Assembly (NCBI RefSeq): GCF_002217395.1
Contig: NZ_MUHD01000016.1
Span: 62,001-126,000, forward strand
Reading direction: 5' to 3'
Source: Flavobacterium plurextorum
GTDB lineage: Bacteria; Bacteroidota; Bacteroidia; Flavobacteriales; Flavobacteriaceae
Length of the DNA stretch: 64,000 nt
The notes under the pieces were generated by a model. The model saw nothing but the letters and a program-made list of their open reading frames with translations. It ran no database searches and had not been told where the DNA came from. Both the position numbers and the translations under genes were made by a program. Below are positions 35,910 to 44,957 of the stretch, in pieces (positions within the stretch are counted from its first letter, which is position 1; every line of letters begins with the position of its first letter).

Positions 35910-35935
35910 TTAATTCTATATAATTAGTTAATAGG

Positions 35936-35966
35936 AACCGTCAATGCAAATTGACGGTTTTTTTAT
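35936..35966 (+). terminator. Rho-independent terminator after aspA
   Basis: AACCGTCAAT and ATTGACGGTT pair around GCAA and are followed by seven Ts. Confidence 0.93.
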
Positions 35967-35997
35967 ACAATTAAACGCATTAAATTTTAGTAATGTA

Positions 35998-36028
35998 TTG
36001 AAAATAAGCTATATTTACATTAGGTTTG
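35998..36028 (+). promoter_or_regulatory. promoter TTG-N20-TAGGTTTG of the BamA/TamA-like gene
   Basis: TTG at 35998-36000, a 20-bp spacer and TAGGTTTG at 36021-36028, 35 bases before the GTG start, fit the flavobacterial consensus. Confidence 0.6.
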
Positions 36029-36063
36029 AATGTGGTTTTAGTAGAAATTAAAACTTTTAAAGA

Positions 36064-37332
36064 GTGAAATTCTTAGAAAATACTTATTTTGAACACATCC
36101 TGAAACTAGCATTCTTGCTTCTTTTTACGCCTTTATATTTAAATGCACAATCAGAGACAAATAATTCAGAAATATGCGCACCTAAAACTATTTTTGAAGT
36201 CTTTAAAAAGAAAGATTCTATTTATATTGTTAAACCTACCAAAAGCAACTTTTTTCTTGTAATTCCGGCAATTGGCTCACAACCAGCGACCGGATTTTTT
36301 TTTGGCGGTGTTGCGCAATACACGTTTAAAGGCAAACAAGAAGCTGATAAATATTCTGTCGCAAATCTTGGAATTATTTACACTTTGAAGAAGCAATGGA
36401 TGATCAATGTGAAAAATAATATTTTGTTGAAGAATAATAGAATTTTTCTAAGCGGTGATTATCGTCTATATATTTTCTCACAGCCCAATTACGGTTTAGG
36501 CACCGATATTATTCCGCCTCGTCGCGATCGAGATCCAAGTTTTAGTATCGACTCAATTGCGCAATCAATGGATTATAATTATTTTAAGTTTCATCAAACG
36601 GCTTCTTTTGAAGTAAGAAAGAATTTTTATGTAGGCGGAGGTGTAAATATTGATTGGTACACTAATATAAACGACAAAGAGTTGGATGTCGCTAACGGCA
36701 ATTTAACTTACCATTACAATTACAGTCAGCTGCACGGATTTGACAATTTAGAATATTTTCTAACAGGAGTAAGTTTTAATATGGTATACGATTCACGAGA
36801 TAATCAAGTGAATTCGAATCGAGGCTGGTTCGCCAATGTTAATTATCGTTTTAATCCTGTTTTATTTGATAATCAGCAATACAGTAATGTTTTGTATACA
36901 GAATTCAGACAGTTTATTCCGTTATCACGTAAAAACGACCGTTATATTTTGGGAATCTGGGCCTACGGACAGTTTGTAACACGAGGAAAGGTGCCTTATT
37001 TAAATTTGCCTGCAATAGGCTGGGATCAGCGCAGCAGGAGTGGAGAAGGTTATACACAAGGTTTGTTTAGAGGAGATGGATTGATTTATCTGTCTACAGA
37101 ACTTCGATTCCCCATTACTTGCAATCAAATGATTAGCGGTACCATTTTTACCAATTTTGTGACAGCTAGTAATAACGATGCAAATACATCTCTATTTCAT
37201 GCAATTCAGCCGGCAGCGGGTATTGGATTAAGAATTCTAATTGATAAAAAAACTCGAACAAATTTAATCGTTGATTATGCATGGGGAAATAGTTCTAAAG
37301 GATTCTATTTGAATGCTGGTGAAACATTTTGA
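36064..37332 (+). CDS. BamA/TamA-family (Omp85 surface antigen) outer membrane protein
   Basis: A 422-residue outer membrane beta-barrel. The start is GTG at 36064; a signal peptide ends at LNAQ near residue 29. Most of the protein (about 60-422) is an Omp85-type barrel with GFFFGGVAQYTFKG, YDSRDNQVNSNRGWFANVNYRF and the ending LNLIVDYAWGNSSKGFYLNAGETF, the last strand with terminal Phe. There are no POTRA domains, so it is a stand-alone barrel of the kind fused to phosphoesterases or standing alone in flavobacteria, not BamA itself. The function is unknown. Confidence 0.85.
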   Translation: MKFLENTYFEHILKLAFLLLFTPLYLNAQSETNNSEICAPKTIFEVFKKKDSIYIVKPTKSNFFLVIPAIGSQPATGFFFGGVAQYTFKGKQEADKYSVANLGIIYTLKKQWMINVKNNILLKNNRIFLSGDYRLYIFSQPNYGLGTDIIPPRRDRDPSFSIDSIAQSMDYNYFKFHQTASFEVRKNFYVGGGVNIDWYTNINDKELDVANGNLTYHYNYSQLHGFDNLEYFLTGVSFNMVYDSRDNQVNSNRGWFANVNYRFNPVLFDNQQYSNVLYTEFRQFIPLSRKNDRYILGIWAYGQFVTRGKVPYLNLPAIGWDQRSRSGEGYTQGLFRGDGLIYLSTELRFPITCNQMISGTIFTNFVTASNNDANTSLFHAIQPAAGIGLRILIDKKTRTNLIVDYAWGNSSKGFYLNAGETF

Positions 37333-37423
37333 AAAATGTAAACAAATGTTTTCTAATTGGTTAAGTATTTGTGAGTGTGATTTTTTTTGTTAAAAAAAGA
37401 TTAAAATTCAGAAGAAAAAACTT

Positions 37424-37431
37424 AAATTTGA
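37424..37431 (+). promoter_or_regulatory. -7 box TAAATTTG of the small porin gene
   Basis: TAAATTTG fits TAnnTTTG and lies 30 bases before the ATG; no -33 at the usual spacing. Confidence 0.45.
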
Positions 37432-37461
37432 GTTCCCTATTAACTTTCAAAAACAAAATTT

Positions 37462-38082
37462 ATGAAAAAGTACAGTTTATTTTTAGTTTTTTTCCTATTT
37501 GCAATAGGAATGAATGCACAAGATGCGAGGTCATTTTCTCTTAATTTGTATGGTGGTTACAATTTTTCGGACAGCATCAATTATGATGGTTATTCAGCAA
37601 CAGTTGAAGATGGTTTTCAATATGGAGCCGGTTTCGAGTATTTCTTTTCAACAAACAATTCGGTTGAATTAAAATACTTAAGAGCTGATACTAAAATACC
37701 ATTTTATGGTCCAACTGGAAATCAAATCAATGCTGGAAATGATAAAGGAGCTTTCAATTTTATTCTTGCAGATTTTACTCATTATTTCGATACAGGATCA
37801 AATCTTTTACCTTATCTAGGCGCTGGAGCGGGAGTTGGTATCATTGAAACACCTCAGGGCGGAAGTGGTACTTATTTTGCATGGGACATAAAAGGAGGGG
37901 TAAAGATCAAAACTGCATCATCAGTCTCTGTAAATATTAATGCCTATTTACAATCTATGTCAGCAGCGGTTGGTGAGAGTTATTATTGGACATATTGGTA
38001 TGGACCAGTTGCAGTTGATGATTATGTTTCTACTTTTCAGTTTGGTTTAGGAGCTGTATTGAGCTTTAATTTCAAAAACTAG
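37462..38082 (+). CDS. outer-membrane beta-barrel protein
   Basis: A 206-residue protein with a signal peptide (MKKYSLFLVFFLFAIGMNAQ) and a run of amphipathic strands: SFSLNLYGGYNF, GFQYGAGFEYFF, NSVELKYLRADT, LLPYLGAGAGVGI, and a final aromatic STFQFGLGAVLSFNF. This is the pattern of an 8-strand OmpW/opacity-type porin. It is monocistronic with its own terminator, and precedes a two-component system on the same strand. Confidence 0.85.
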   Translation: MKKYSLFLVFFLFAIGMNAQDARSFSLNLYGGYNFSDSINYDGYSATVEDGFQYGAGFEYFFSTNNSVELKYLRADTKIPFYGPTGNQINAGNDKGAFNFILADFTHYFDTGSNLLPYLGAGAGVGIIETPQGGSGTYFAWDIKGGVKIKTASSVSVNINAYLQSMSAAVGESYYWTYWYGPVAVDDYVSTFQFGLGAVLSFNFKN

Positions 38083-38110
38083 TATTAAACAACCCAATTT
38101 TAGTATATAA

Positions 38111-38143
38111 AAAAGCAACTTATTCTGAGTTGCTTTTTTTTTG
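38111..38143 (+). terminator. Rho-independent terminator after the small porin gene
   Basis: AAAAGCAACT and AGTTGCTTTT pair around TATTCTG, followed by a T run. Confidence 0.9.
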
Positions 38144-38220
38144 CATCAAAATCTTAGTAATTGTTCATAATAAAATCATAATTTATAACAGTTATGAATA
38201 GTATTTTTAATGGCAATCCC

Positions 38221-38228
38221 TATTTTTG
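38221..38228 (+). promoter_or_regulatory. -7 box TATTTTTG of the response-regulator gene
   Basis: The box matches TAnnTTTG and lies 18 bases before the ATG at 38247; it shows that the in-frame TTG at 38226 is promoter, not start. No -33 TTG is seen. Confidence 0.5.
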
Positions 38229-38246
38229 TTGTTGATACAAATTAAT

Positions 38247-38921
38247 ATGAAACTACTTATAGTCGAAGACGAACCAAATCTTTTATCGATTTTACGCAAA
38301 GGATTTGCAGAAAATAACAACGAAGTAAGTGTGGCGCTTGATGGTAAAACTGCACTAGAAATGATTCACAACTATAATTTTGATGTTGTAATTCTAGATG
38401 TAATGCTGCCTGATATTAATGGAATTGAAATATGCAGAAGACTTCGCGCAAGTAAAAACTTTGTGCCCGTTTTACTTTTAACAGCTTTAGGAACATCCGA
38501 AAATATTGTAACCGGCCTTAATGCAGGAGCGGATGATTATTTAGTTAAGCCTTTTAAATTTGGAGAACTTGACGCAAGAGTCAATGCTTTACACCGTAGA
38601 GCACATCAAGAAACCGATAAGATCGATGTTATTGCAGTTGGCGATTTAGAGATAAATGGACGTGCGAAAACGGTTAAAAGAGACGGAGAATCTATAATTT
38701 TGACAGCTAAAGAGTTTAAATTATTGTATTATTTAGGCAAAAATGCAGGTATGATAGTATCTCGAGATCAAATTTTAGATAACGTTTGGGATATTAATTT
38801 TGATATGAACACAAATGTTGTAGACGTTTATATTACGTATTTGCGAAAAAAAATAGACAAACCTTTCAAAACCAAACTCATTCATACAATGAAAGGACTA
38901 GGTTATGTTATAAAACCATAA
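38247..38921 (+). CDS. OmpR/PhoB-family response regulator
   Basis: A 224-residue regulator: receiver domain (1-120) with the acidic pocket E7-D8, phosphoacceptor D51 in VVILDVMLPD, switch T in LLLTALG and lysine in VKPFKFGE, followed by a winged-helix DNA-binding domain (about 130-224) with LTAKEFKLLYYL and VVDVYITYLRKKID. It is paired one base away from its histidine kinase. Only its neighbours hint at targets: the UspA-like and bestrophin genes downstream and the porin gene upstream. Confidence 0.93.
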   Translation: MKLLIVEDEPNLLSILRKGFAENNNEVSVALDGKTALEMIHNYNFDVVILDVMLPDINGIEICRRLRASKNFVPVLLLTALGTSENIVTGLNAGADDYLVKPFKFGELDARVNALHRRAHQETDKIDVIAVGDLEINGRAKTVKRDGESIILTAKEFKLLYYLGKNAGMIVSRDQILDNVWDINFDMNTNVVDVYITYLRKKIDKPFKTKLIHTMKGLGYVIKP

Positions 38922-38922
38922 A

Positions 38923-40326
38923 ATGGATATAAGAAAAAAAATTACTTTAACCTATGTAGCGCTTTCAACTTTTAGTACCTTACTTTTAAGTGTACTTGTT
39001 TTTGTTTTGTTTAGAGAAAACAATCGTTATCATTTTTTGAAACGATTAGATGACAGAGCAAAAATTGTGTCCTCTATTCATTTTCAAAATGATCCTGAAA
39101 AGATAAAATATTACAGTAATTTAAAGAAAAACGGACTCGAAGAACTTATCGAGGAGGAAGAGTATGTGCTTAAAGTAAACAGCGCAAACAGTTTTGATTA
39201 CAATACCGACTTAAATCTTCCTAATGAATTTTATTCTACTATATTAGAAACTGGAAGAAACTATTATGAAATAAACAGCAAATATTATTTAGGACAGATT
39301 TTTAAAGAAGGAAATCAAAAATATATAGTAATTGTTGGTGCGCGAGACCGTCAAGGAAAAACTACTTCTATATATATTGTAAAAATATTAATCGTTGGCG
39401 GTATTGCCTTCATGTTTTTAGCATTCTTTCTAGGGCAATTTTTAGCCAAACGAGTTATTAATCCAGTAGCGCGAATTATTAAAGAGGTAAATCGAATAAG
39501 TGCATCAAACTTGCACAATCGTCTTCCTGAAGTCAAAAATTCTGATGAGATCTCAGATCTTACAGAAACCTTTAATGATATGCTGGATCGTTTAGAAACT
39601 TCTTTTGAAATACAGGCTAATTTTATAAATAATGCTTCTCACGAATTAAAAACACCAATTACAACAATAATTGCCGAAGCAGAAATTATGCTTCTTAAAG
39701 AACGTGAAGTAAAAGAGTACGTTCAATCTCTAGAAAATATCTATAGTCAGGCATCAAGATTAGGAAACTTAACGGAAAGTTTACTTAAGCTTACACAAAC
39801 AGGTTATGACGGAAAAAAACAAGTTTTAGATATTGCCAGAATTGACGAATTGTTATTAGACGTTAAATCTGATTTAGATAAAATTTTCCCTGATAACCGA
39901 GTAAGCATCAAGTTGAACTTTGCTCCAAAAGATTCAAGTTTATTACTGCTGCCTTGCAATAAACCTCTTTTAGAACTCGCTATTAATAATATTATTACCA
40001 ATGGAGTAAAATATTCAGATAATAATGAGGTTTTTGTTGTGCTTACCGTTAATCAGGATTTTATTAAAATTTCTATTAATGATATCGGAATCGGGATTCC
40101 TCCTGAAGATATTCCTCATTTATATGAACCTTTCTTTAGAGGTAAAATTGCTGCCAAGTATATTGGCTATGGTTTAGGGCTTCCTTTAGCTTCAAAAATT
40201 ATTCGCATGCACGATGGAGAAATTCAGGTGCAATCCGAGCAAAATAAGGGAACTATCGTTACCATAATCTTTAATAAATCAAAAATCAAAAAGAATAACA
40301 TTAAAAATTCTAATGTTGAATCTTAG
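38923..40326 (+). CDS. sensor histidine kinase
   Basis: A 467-residue membrane kinase: N-terminal membrane segment (residues about 8-28), a periplasmic sensor region (about 30-148), second membrane segment (about 152-175), HAMP linker, the dimerisation helix with phosphoacceptor H240 in NNASHELKTPITT, and the ATPase domain with LAINNIITNGVKYS (N box), NDIGIGIPPED (G1) and YGLGLPLASKII (G2). The sensor region carries no recognisable fold. It follows the response regulator with a one-base gap, so the two form an operon. Confidence 0.94.
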   Translation: MDIRKKITLTYVALSTFSTLLLSVLVFVLFRENNRYHFLKRLDDRAKIVSSIHFQNDPEKIKYYSNLKKNGLEELIEEEEYVLKVNSANSFDYNTDLNLPNEFYSTILETGRNYYEINSKYYLGQIFKEGNQKYIVIVGARDRQGKTTSIYIVKILIVGGIAFMFLAFFLGQFLAKRVINPVARIIKEVNRISASNLHNRLPEVKNSDEISDLTETFNDMLDRLETSFEIQANFINNASHELKTPITTIIAEAEIMLLKEREVKEYVQSLENIYSQASRLGNLTESLLKLTQTGYDGKKQVLDIARIDELLLDVKSDLDKIFPDNRVSIKLNFAPKDSSLLLLPCNKPLLELAINNIITNGVKYSDNNEVFVVLTVNQDFIKISINDIGIGIPPEDIPHLYEPFFRGKIAAKYIGYGLGLPLASKIIRMHDGEIQVQSEQNKGTIVTIIFNKSKIKKNNIKNSNVES

Positions 40327-40403
40327 AAAAATCTAATTAGAGCTTAAGAACGATCTAATTTCCAAGGAGTTATTTTGTATGTATAAACTAAAAGATTATA
40401 CTT

Positions 40404-41126
40404 ATGAAAAATTTCCTTATACCTACTACATTAAAAGACGATACAATCAGCGCAGTAAATGCTGCTATTAATCAAGCAAAAGAATCGGAGTGCGAAATCA
40501 TTTTAATGATGGTTTCTGATACTCCGGATACTTTTTCTTCTTCTCATTTTTTACGTGAAATGAGAACTGGATTATCAAGAAGCCAAGAAGAAGTTTTAGA
40601 AACTTGCAGATATATGATTGGTCATACGCAAAACTGCAAAATTAAAATCCACAATCAGTACGGTCTTTCATCACCAATTTTTAGAGGTATTATAGACAAC
40701 TTTTCTGTTAAATTGGTCATCTTAACTCATTCTTATAAAAAAGAGACCAAACGTATTCATCAGTATTTAACGCAATTGGCTGGAAACCAAAAATGCCCAA
40801 TTCTGCACTTAGGAATTGAACAGCCTAAAAACGATTTCAACAAAGCACTATATATCGAAAACGGTAAGGCAAATATGCACATTAAAGATGTTCAGCAATT
40901 TTTGAATGATAATTTTTCATATGAAATTGTAAGCCAAACTTCAAAAATCGATGATAATTATGAAGATATGGCTCCATATCTAAACGAAGCAATTTCAAAA
41001 TATGATATTGATTTGCTTGTGGAAACTCGTAAAGGAGAGAAAATCAAATTTAAGAAAACTAAAAAAGAAAGTATCAATGAGCGACTAGGACTTCCTGTTC
41101 TTTCGTTGTACGAAGAGTTAGTTTAA
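40404..41126 (+). CDS. universal-stress-protein-like protein
   Basis: A 240-residue soluble protein with two UspA-like halves: MKNFLIPTTLKDDTISAVNAAINQA...CEIILMMVSD is the first strand-helix-strand, and the second half (ALYIENGKANMHIKDVQQFL, DIDLLVETRKGEK) is more divergent. The canonical GxxGx9G(S/T) ATP loop is not obvious, so ATP binding is doubtful. It lies 77 bases after the kinase and 43 bases before the bestrophin gene, in the same direction, and may be co-transcribed with the two-component system. Confidence 0.7.
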   Translation: MKNFLIPTTLKDDTISAVNAAINQAKESECEIILMMVSDTPDTFSSSHFLREMRTGLSRSQEEVLETCRYMIGHTQNCKIKIHNQYGLSSPIFRGIIDNFSVKLVILTHSYKKETKRIHQYLTQLAGNQKCPILHLGIEQPKNDFNKALYIENGKANMHIKDVQQFLNDNFSYEIVSQTSKIDDNYEDMAPYLNEAISKYDIDLLVETRKGEKIKFKKTKKESINERLGLPVLSLYEELV

Positions 41127-41169
41127 ATCAAATCTCTTTTAAATAATTAATTTAATTAAAACCGACGAT

Positions 41170-42117
41170 ATGTTATTAAAGAAAAGAATACCAATGAAGT
41201 ATGTTCTCGGGAAAATTAAAGTAGAAATTGCCTTGGTATTGACTTATACCATACTATTTGAAATTTTTCATCACTATTTTATTAACCTTCCTGTAGATAT
41301 TCCAATTGCGATTCCAACAATGATTGGAACAATTATTTCCTTACTATTAGCTTTTAAGTCTAATCAGGCTTACGATAGATGGTGGGAAGCGAGGATTGTT
41401 TGGGGAGCAATTGTAAACGATTCAAGAACCTTAATTCGTCAAGTATTGACGTTTTATAAAGATCCAGATTTTTCTGTTAAAGCAAGCGAATTCAAAGAGA
41501 ACTTTGCCAAAAGACAAATCGCATGGTGTTATAGTTTAGGTCAGGCATTGCGAAATAAAGATGCTATAAAACCGCTTGAAGGTTTGGTAAGCGAAGAAGA
41601 ACTACGTTATATTAAAAATCATCAAAATATACCAAACGCCATTTTAATGCTGCATGCGCGAGATCTTAGAAATGCTAAGAACGAAAAGCGAATCAATATG
41701 TATCAGCAAGTAGAAATTGATAATACATTGTCTAGATTATGTGATGAAATGGGTAAATGTGAGAGAATTAAAAATACAATTTTCCCAACTACTTACAGTA
41801 TGTACATTAGATTGACTTTATGTTTGTTTATTTTCCTGCTTCCATTTGGCTTAACAAGCGTATTAAGCTGGTTTGCAATTCCGTTAATTACCGCAATTTC
41901 GGCAGCTTTCTTTTTAATAGAAAGAATGGCAATTCACTTGCAGGATCCTTTTGAAAACAGACCTTCAGACACACCTGTAACAACTATTGCAAACACAATA
42001 GAAAGAAATATCAAACAAATGCTTAACGAGTATCAAAGTGAATTTGATATTATAAAAGAATTTGATTTAAAAGATGAACCTGTAAAAGTCGAGAAAGACG
42101 CTTATTTCGTTTTATAA
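41170..42117 (+). CDS. bestrophin-family anion channel
   Basis: A 315-residue membrane protein with the bestrophin (RFP-TM) signature: SNQAYDRWWEARIVWG near residue 64, four hydrophobic segments, a DPFENRPSDTP stretch and the conserved TTIANTIERNIKQML near the end. Bacterial members such as KpBest form pentameric channels for monovalent ions. It is the last gene of the histidine kinase-UspA-like group and could be its effector, for example in osmotic or membrane-potential response; this is inference. It converges with the MocR gene downstream. Confidence 0.88.
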   Translation: MLLKKRIPMKYVLGKIKVEIALVLTYTILFEIFHHYFINLPVDIPIAIPTMIGTIISLLLAFKSNQAYDRWWEARIVWGAIVNDSRTLIRQVLTFYKDPDFSVKASEFKENFAKRQIAWCYSLGQALRNKDAIKPLEGLVSEEELRYIKNHQNIPNAILMLHARDLRNAKNEKRINMYQQVEIDNTLSRLCDEMGKCERIKNTIFPTTYSMYIRLTLCLFIFLLPFGLTSVLSWFAIPLITAISAAFFLIERMAIHLQDPFENRPSDTPVTTIANTIERNIKQMLNEYQSEFDIIKEFDLKDEPVKVEKDAYFVL

Positions 42118-42198
42118 TATTTTGAATTTTAGTTTCTTAATTGTTGGCTGGACAGTATATATTTATGCTGCTCAGCTTTTTTTTGTTTGATAAATTAT

Positions 42199-43617
42199 TT
42201 ATTTGGCAGCGAGTTTCCCTAAAATTTGTATCGATTCTCTAAGTTCATTTGTCCAAGGAAGACCAAAACTCAGACGCATACAATTTGAAAATTGATCTTG
42301 AAAAGAGAAAATTCGGCCGGGAGCAATACTAATATTATGTTTCATCGCTAACTGATATAATGCAGCGGTATCGATACTTTTATCAAGTTCAATCCATAGA
42401 AAAAAACCGCCTTGAGGCTGACTTACTTTTGTTCCTGCGGGAAAAGATTCTAAAACCGTGTTTATATAATTATTACAGTTACGATTTAAAATTTGACGAA
42501 TTTTACGAAGATGATTTTCATAACGTCCATTTTTAAGAAAATCCCCCACAACTTCATGTGTAATTGTAGGCGAGGAGAGGCTGTGGTATATTTTATTTCG
42601 TAAAATTTGTTTTTTAAACTTTCCAGGCGAAACCCAGCCTACACGATAACCCGGCGCAAGTGTTTTAGAAACAGAGCTGCAGCAAAGCACAATACCACTT
42701 TCGTCATAAGTTTTACAATTTGTTGGACGACTGGAACCAAAATACAAATCCCCATGAATATCATCTTCAATCAGCGGAATATTGTAAAATTCCATTAATC
42801 GAACGACTTCTATTTTATGTTCAGCCGGCATCATACTTCCAGATGGATTACTGAAATTGCTCATCAACAAACAAAGTTTTACTTTCTTTGAAGAAAGAGC
42901 TTTTTTTAAAGCTTCCAATTCTATACCAGTAGTCATATTTGTTGGCAATTCCATAATATATAAACCCAACGATTTTGCCAATTGTAAAATTCCAAAATAC
43001 GCTGGACTTTCAGTAATAATAGTATCTCCTGGTTTTGTCAAAGTCATTAAACAATGTGAGATTGCACTAGTACAGCCTGGCATTGTAATTATATCATGTT
43101 CAGTCAAAGATCCGCCCCAAGTGTAAGACCAGCGCGCAATTTCTTTTCGCAAATTTAAGTTTCCTTGAACTTGTTCGTAACTCGTTCCGCTGTTTGGAAG
43201 CTGTCGCATGGCTTGAACCATTCCTTTATTCAGTTTAGCAATAGGAAGCAGCTCATTCGATGGAAAACCTAAAGACAGCATTGTAATATTTTTATCAGTC
43301 ATGTTGCCATAAACCTGATCAATCAAATCTTCACGGTCGATATTTTCACATTTTAAGATAGGACTGCTTGGTGACGGCTCAGGAATTGTTCTAGCCGAAA
43401 TATTACTTACATAATAACCAGATTGAGGTCTTGATTCTATCAGTGACCTGCTTTCGACTTCGTAATATGCTTTGCTTACGGTACTCATGCTGTAGCCTGT
43501 TTCTGCACAAACTTCACGTATAGAAGGCAGTTTATCGCCCACATTCAAAACACCAGATTTAATCTGTTTTTCAATTCGGTTCGCAAACTGCAAATACAAG
43601 TAATTCGAATCTTTCAT
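42199..43617 (-). CDS. MocR-family regulator (GntR HTH fused to aminotransferase domain)
   Basis: A 472-residue chimeric regulator: an N-terminal GntR winged helix (about 1-75; YLQFANRIEKQIKSGVLNVGDKLPSIREVCAETGYSMSTVSKAYYEVESRSLI) and a fold-type I PLP aminotransferase domain (about 110-472) with the PLP lysine in CSSVSKTLAPGYRVGW. I start at the ATG at 43617; the TTG at 43641 would add eight residues and looks unlikely. It is divergent from the EamA transporter, the usual arrangement in which a MocR protein activates its neighbour. The effector is probably PLP or an amino acid or amine. Confidence 0.9.
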   Translation of the reverse strand: MKDSNYLYLQFANRIEKQIKSGVLNVGDKLPSIREVCAETGYSMSTVSKAYYEVESRSLIESRPQSGYYVSNISARTIPEPSPSSPILKCENIDREDLIDQVYGNMTDKNITMLSLGFPSNELLPIAKLNKGMVQAMRQLPNSGTSYEQVQGNLNLRKEIARWSYTWGGSLTEHDIITMPGCTSAISHCLMTLTKPGDTIITESPAYFGILQLAKSLGLYIMELPTNMTTGIELEALKKALSSKKVKLCLLMSNFSNPSGSMMPAEHKIEVVRLMEFYNIPLIEDDIHGDLYFGSSRPTNCKTYDESGIVLCCSSVSKTLAPGYRVGWVSPGKFKKQILRNKIYHSLSSPTITHEVVGDFLKNGRYENHLRKIRQILNRNCNNYINTVLESFPAGTKVSQPQGGFFLWIELDKSIDTAALYQLAMKHNISIAPGRIFSFQDQFSNCMRLSFGLPWTNELRESIQILGKLAAK

Positions 43618-43651
43618 AAAAAAAAAACTGTTATGGTGCAATTTACAAAAA

Positions 43652-43671
43652 CTGTATCTGTATTGCTGTAT
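43652..43671. promoter_or_regulatory. three ATACAG repeats, candidate MocR operator
   Basis: On the minus strand ATACAG occurs three times (43671-43666, 43663-43658, 43657-43652), the last two in tandem. They lie between the MocR ATG and the EamA start. Direct short repeats resembling ATACCA of GabR are typical MocR sites. Confidence 0.6.
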
Positions 43672-43719
43672 AATTTTTAAGAAATTTGTTTCATCAAAAA
43701 AAGTATAAATAATATCCAG

Positions 43720-44637
43720 ATGAAAACAACAAAATACTACATCGCAGCCATTACATGTTTTGTAATCTGGGGATTTTTTAGTTTGGTTTTAAAGCCAATA
43801 CATGAGTATCCATCATTGGATATATTATTTTATCGCGTTTTCAGCTGCAGTATTCTAATGCTTTTGATTTCGTTTACTTTTAGAAGAAAAAAAATAAAAG
43901 AAACCATAGCTATTTTTAAAGCAATGCCGGTTTTTGAAAAACGAAGAAGTATTTTATTAAATATTGGCGGAAGCGTTTTTTTAATGGCAAACTGGTTCAC
44001 ATTTATTTATGTAATGAATCATGTTAGTGTAAAAGCAACTTCATTAGCTTACTTAGTATGTCCAATTTTAACCACTTTATTGGCTTATTTTATTTTGCAT
44101 GAAAAACTTAGCAAAACACAATGGATGGCTGTTGGCTTAAGTATTTCGGGCTGTCTGCTTTTATCTTATACTAACATTATGGATATGGTTTTCAGTATTA
44201 TAATCGGATTTACTTACGCCTCTTATTTAGTAAGCCAGCGTATCAATAAAGGTTTTGATAAATTTATAGTATTAACATTCCATATTACATTGGCAGCTTT
44301 ATTTTTACTGCCTTTTTATCCTGCTTACAGCGGACAGGTTCCAACAGAATTTAAGTTTTATTTCTGTATTGAAACCATTGCCATTTTGTTTACGATTTTT
44401 CCGTTATTCCTTAATTTATACGCACTTTCAGGCATTAATTCTTCAACAGTTGGGATGCTTTTGAATATTAATCCGATGATTGCATTTCTCTTGGCTGCAT
44501 TCTTTTATAAAGAGCCAATTGGATCTACTCAAATTATCGCATACGGAATTGTATTTCTTGCAGTATTGGTTTTTAATTCACATCATATTTTTGCGATAAA
44601 GCAAAAATTAATCCCAGTATCCAAAGGTTCAAAATAA
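43720..44637 (+). CDS. EamA/RhaT-family transporter (RarD-like)
   Basis: A 305-residue membrane protein with ten hydrophobic segments arranged as two EamA halves; KTTKYYIAAITCFVIWGFFSLVLKPIHEYPSLDILFYRVFSC is the RarD-type N terminus and VFLMANWFTFIYVMNHV the family centre. EamA proteins export amino acids or metabolites. It is divergent from a MocR regulator and probably regulated by it. The substrate is unknown. Confidence 0.85.
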   Translation: MKTTKYYIAAITCFVIWGFFSLVLKPIHEYPSLDILFYRVFSCSILMLLISFTFRRKKIKETIAIFKAMPVFEKRRSILLNIGGSVFLMANWFTFIYVMNHVSVKATSLAYLVCPILTTLLAYFILHEKLSKTQWMAVGLSISGCLLLSYTNIMDMVFSIIIGFTYASYLVSQRINKGFDKFIVLTFHITLAALFLLPFYPAYSGQVPTEFKFYFCIETIAILFTIFPLFLNLYALSGINSSTVGMLLNINPMIAFLLAAFFYKEPIGSTQIIAYGIVFLAVLVFNSHHIFAIKQKLIPVSKGSK

Positions 44638-44701
44638 AAGCCGTTTTTTATATTTTTTATTGGTTTAAAATATAAATTACCAGAATCTTAACAGGATGTT
44701 T

Positions 44702-44737
44702 AAACAGGAATGAGTATTTTTCATTCCTGTTTTTTTA
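44702..44737 (+). terminator. Rho-independent terminator after the EamA transporter
   Basis: AAACAGGAATGA and TCATTCCTGTTT pair around GTATTTT, followed by a T run. Confidence 0.9.
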
Positions 44738-44791
44738 TGCAGTAATATGTGAAGTATAGGCCGCAGATTTTATCGATTAAATTGATTTTTT

Positions 44792-44884
44792 AGCCATGAA
44801 TTACACAAATTTTCGCAAATTTTTTATTCATACTAATTTTTTTAAATCAATTTGGATTTGTGAAAATTTTTGTAATTCGTGGCT
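44792..44884. repeat. 29-bp imperfect inverted repeat (CACGAATTACA family)
   Basis: Bases 44792-44820 and 44856-44884 are complementary at 26 of 29 positions, with a 35-base AT-rich loop. A weaker relative is at 8806-8944. The remaining part of the 320-base gap 44638-44957 holds a terminator and AT-rich sequence; I see no gene. Confidence 0.75.
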
Positions 44885-44957
44885 ATTATTCAACAAAAAG
44901 AAGTAATCCTTTTAATCTGTGAAAAAAAAGCTATTACAAAACCGAATCCCAATTTAT

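Noticed and set aside
38226..38246. TTG start for the response regulator
   Set aside because: The TTG is the end of the -7 box TATTTTTG; the ATG at 38247 gives the normal MKLLIVEDE start.
42118..42198. Terminator between bestrophin and MocR genes
   Set aside because: GGCTGG...CAGC with a T run is present, but pairing is weak and I could not make a convincing stem.
44919..44957. GTG start for the acyl-CoA dehydrogenase
   Set aside because: The extra 13 residues come from a sequence similar to other intergenic words; the ATG at 44958 is preferred, although this is not certain.
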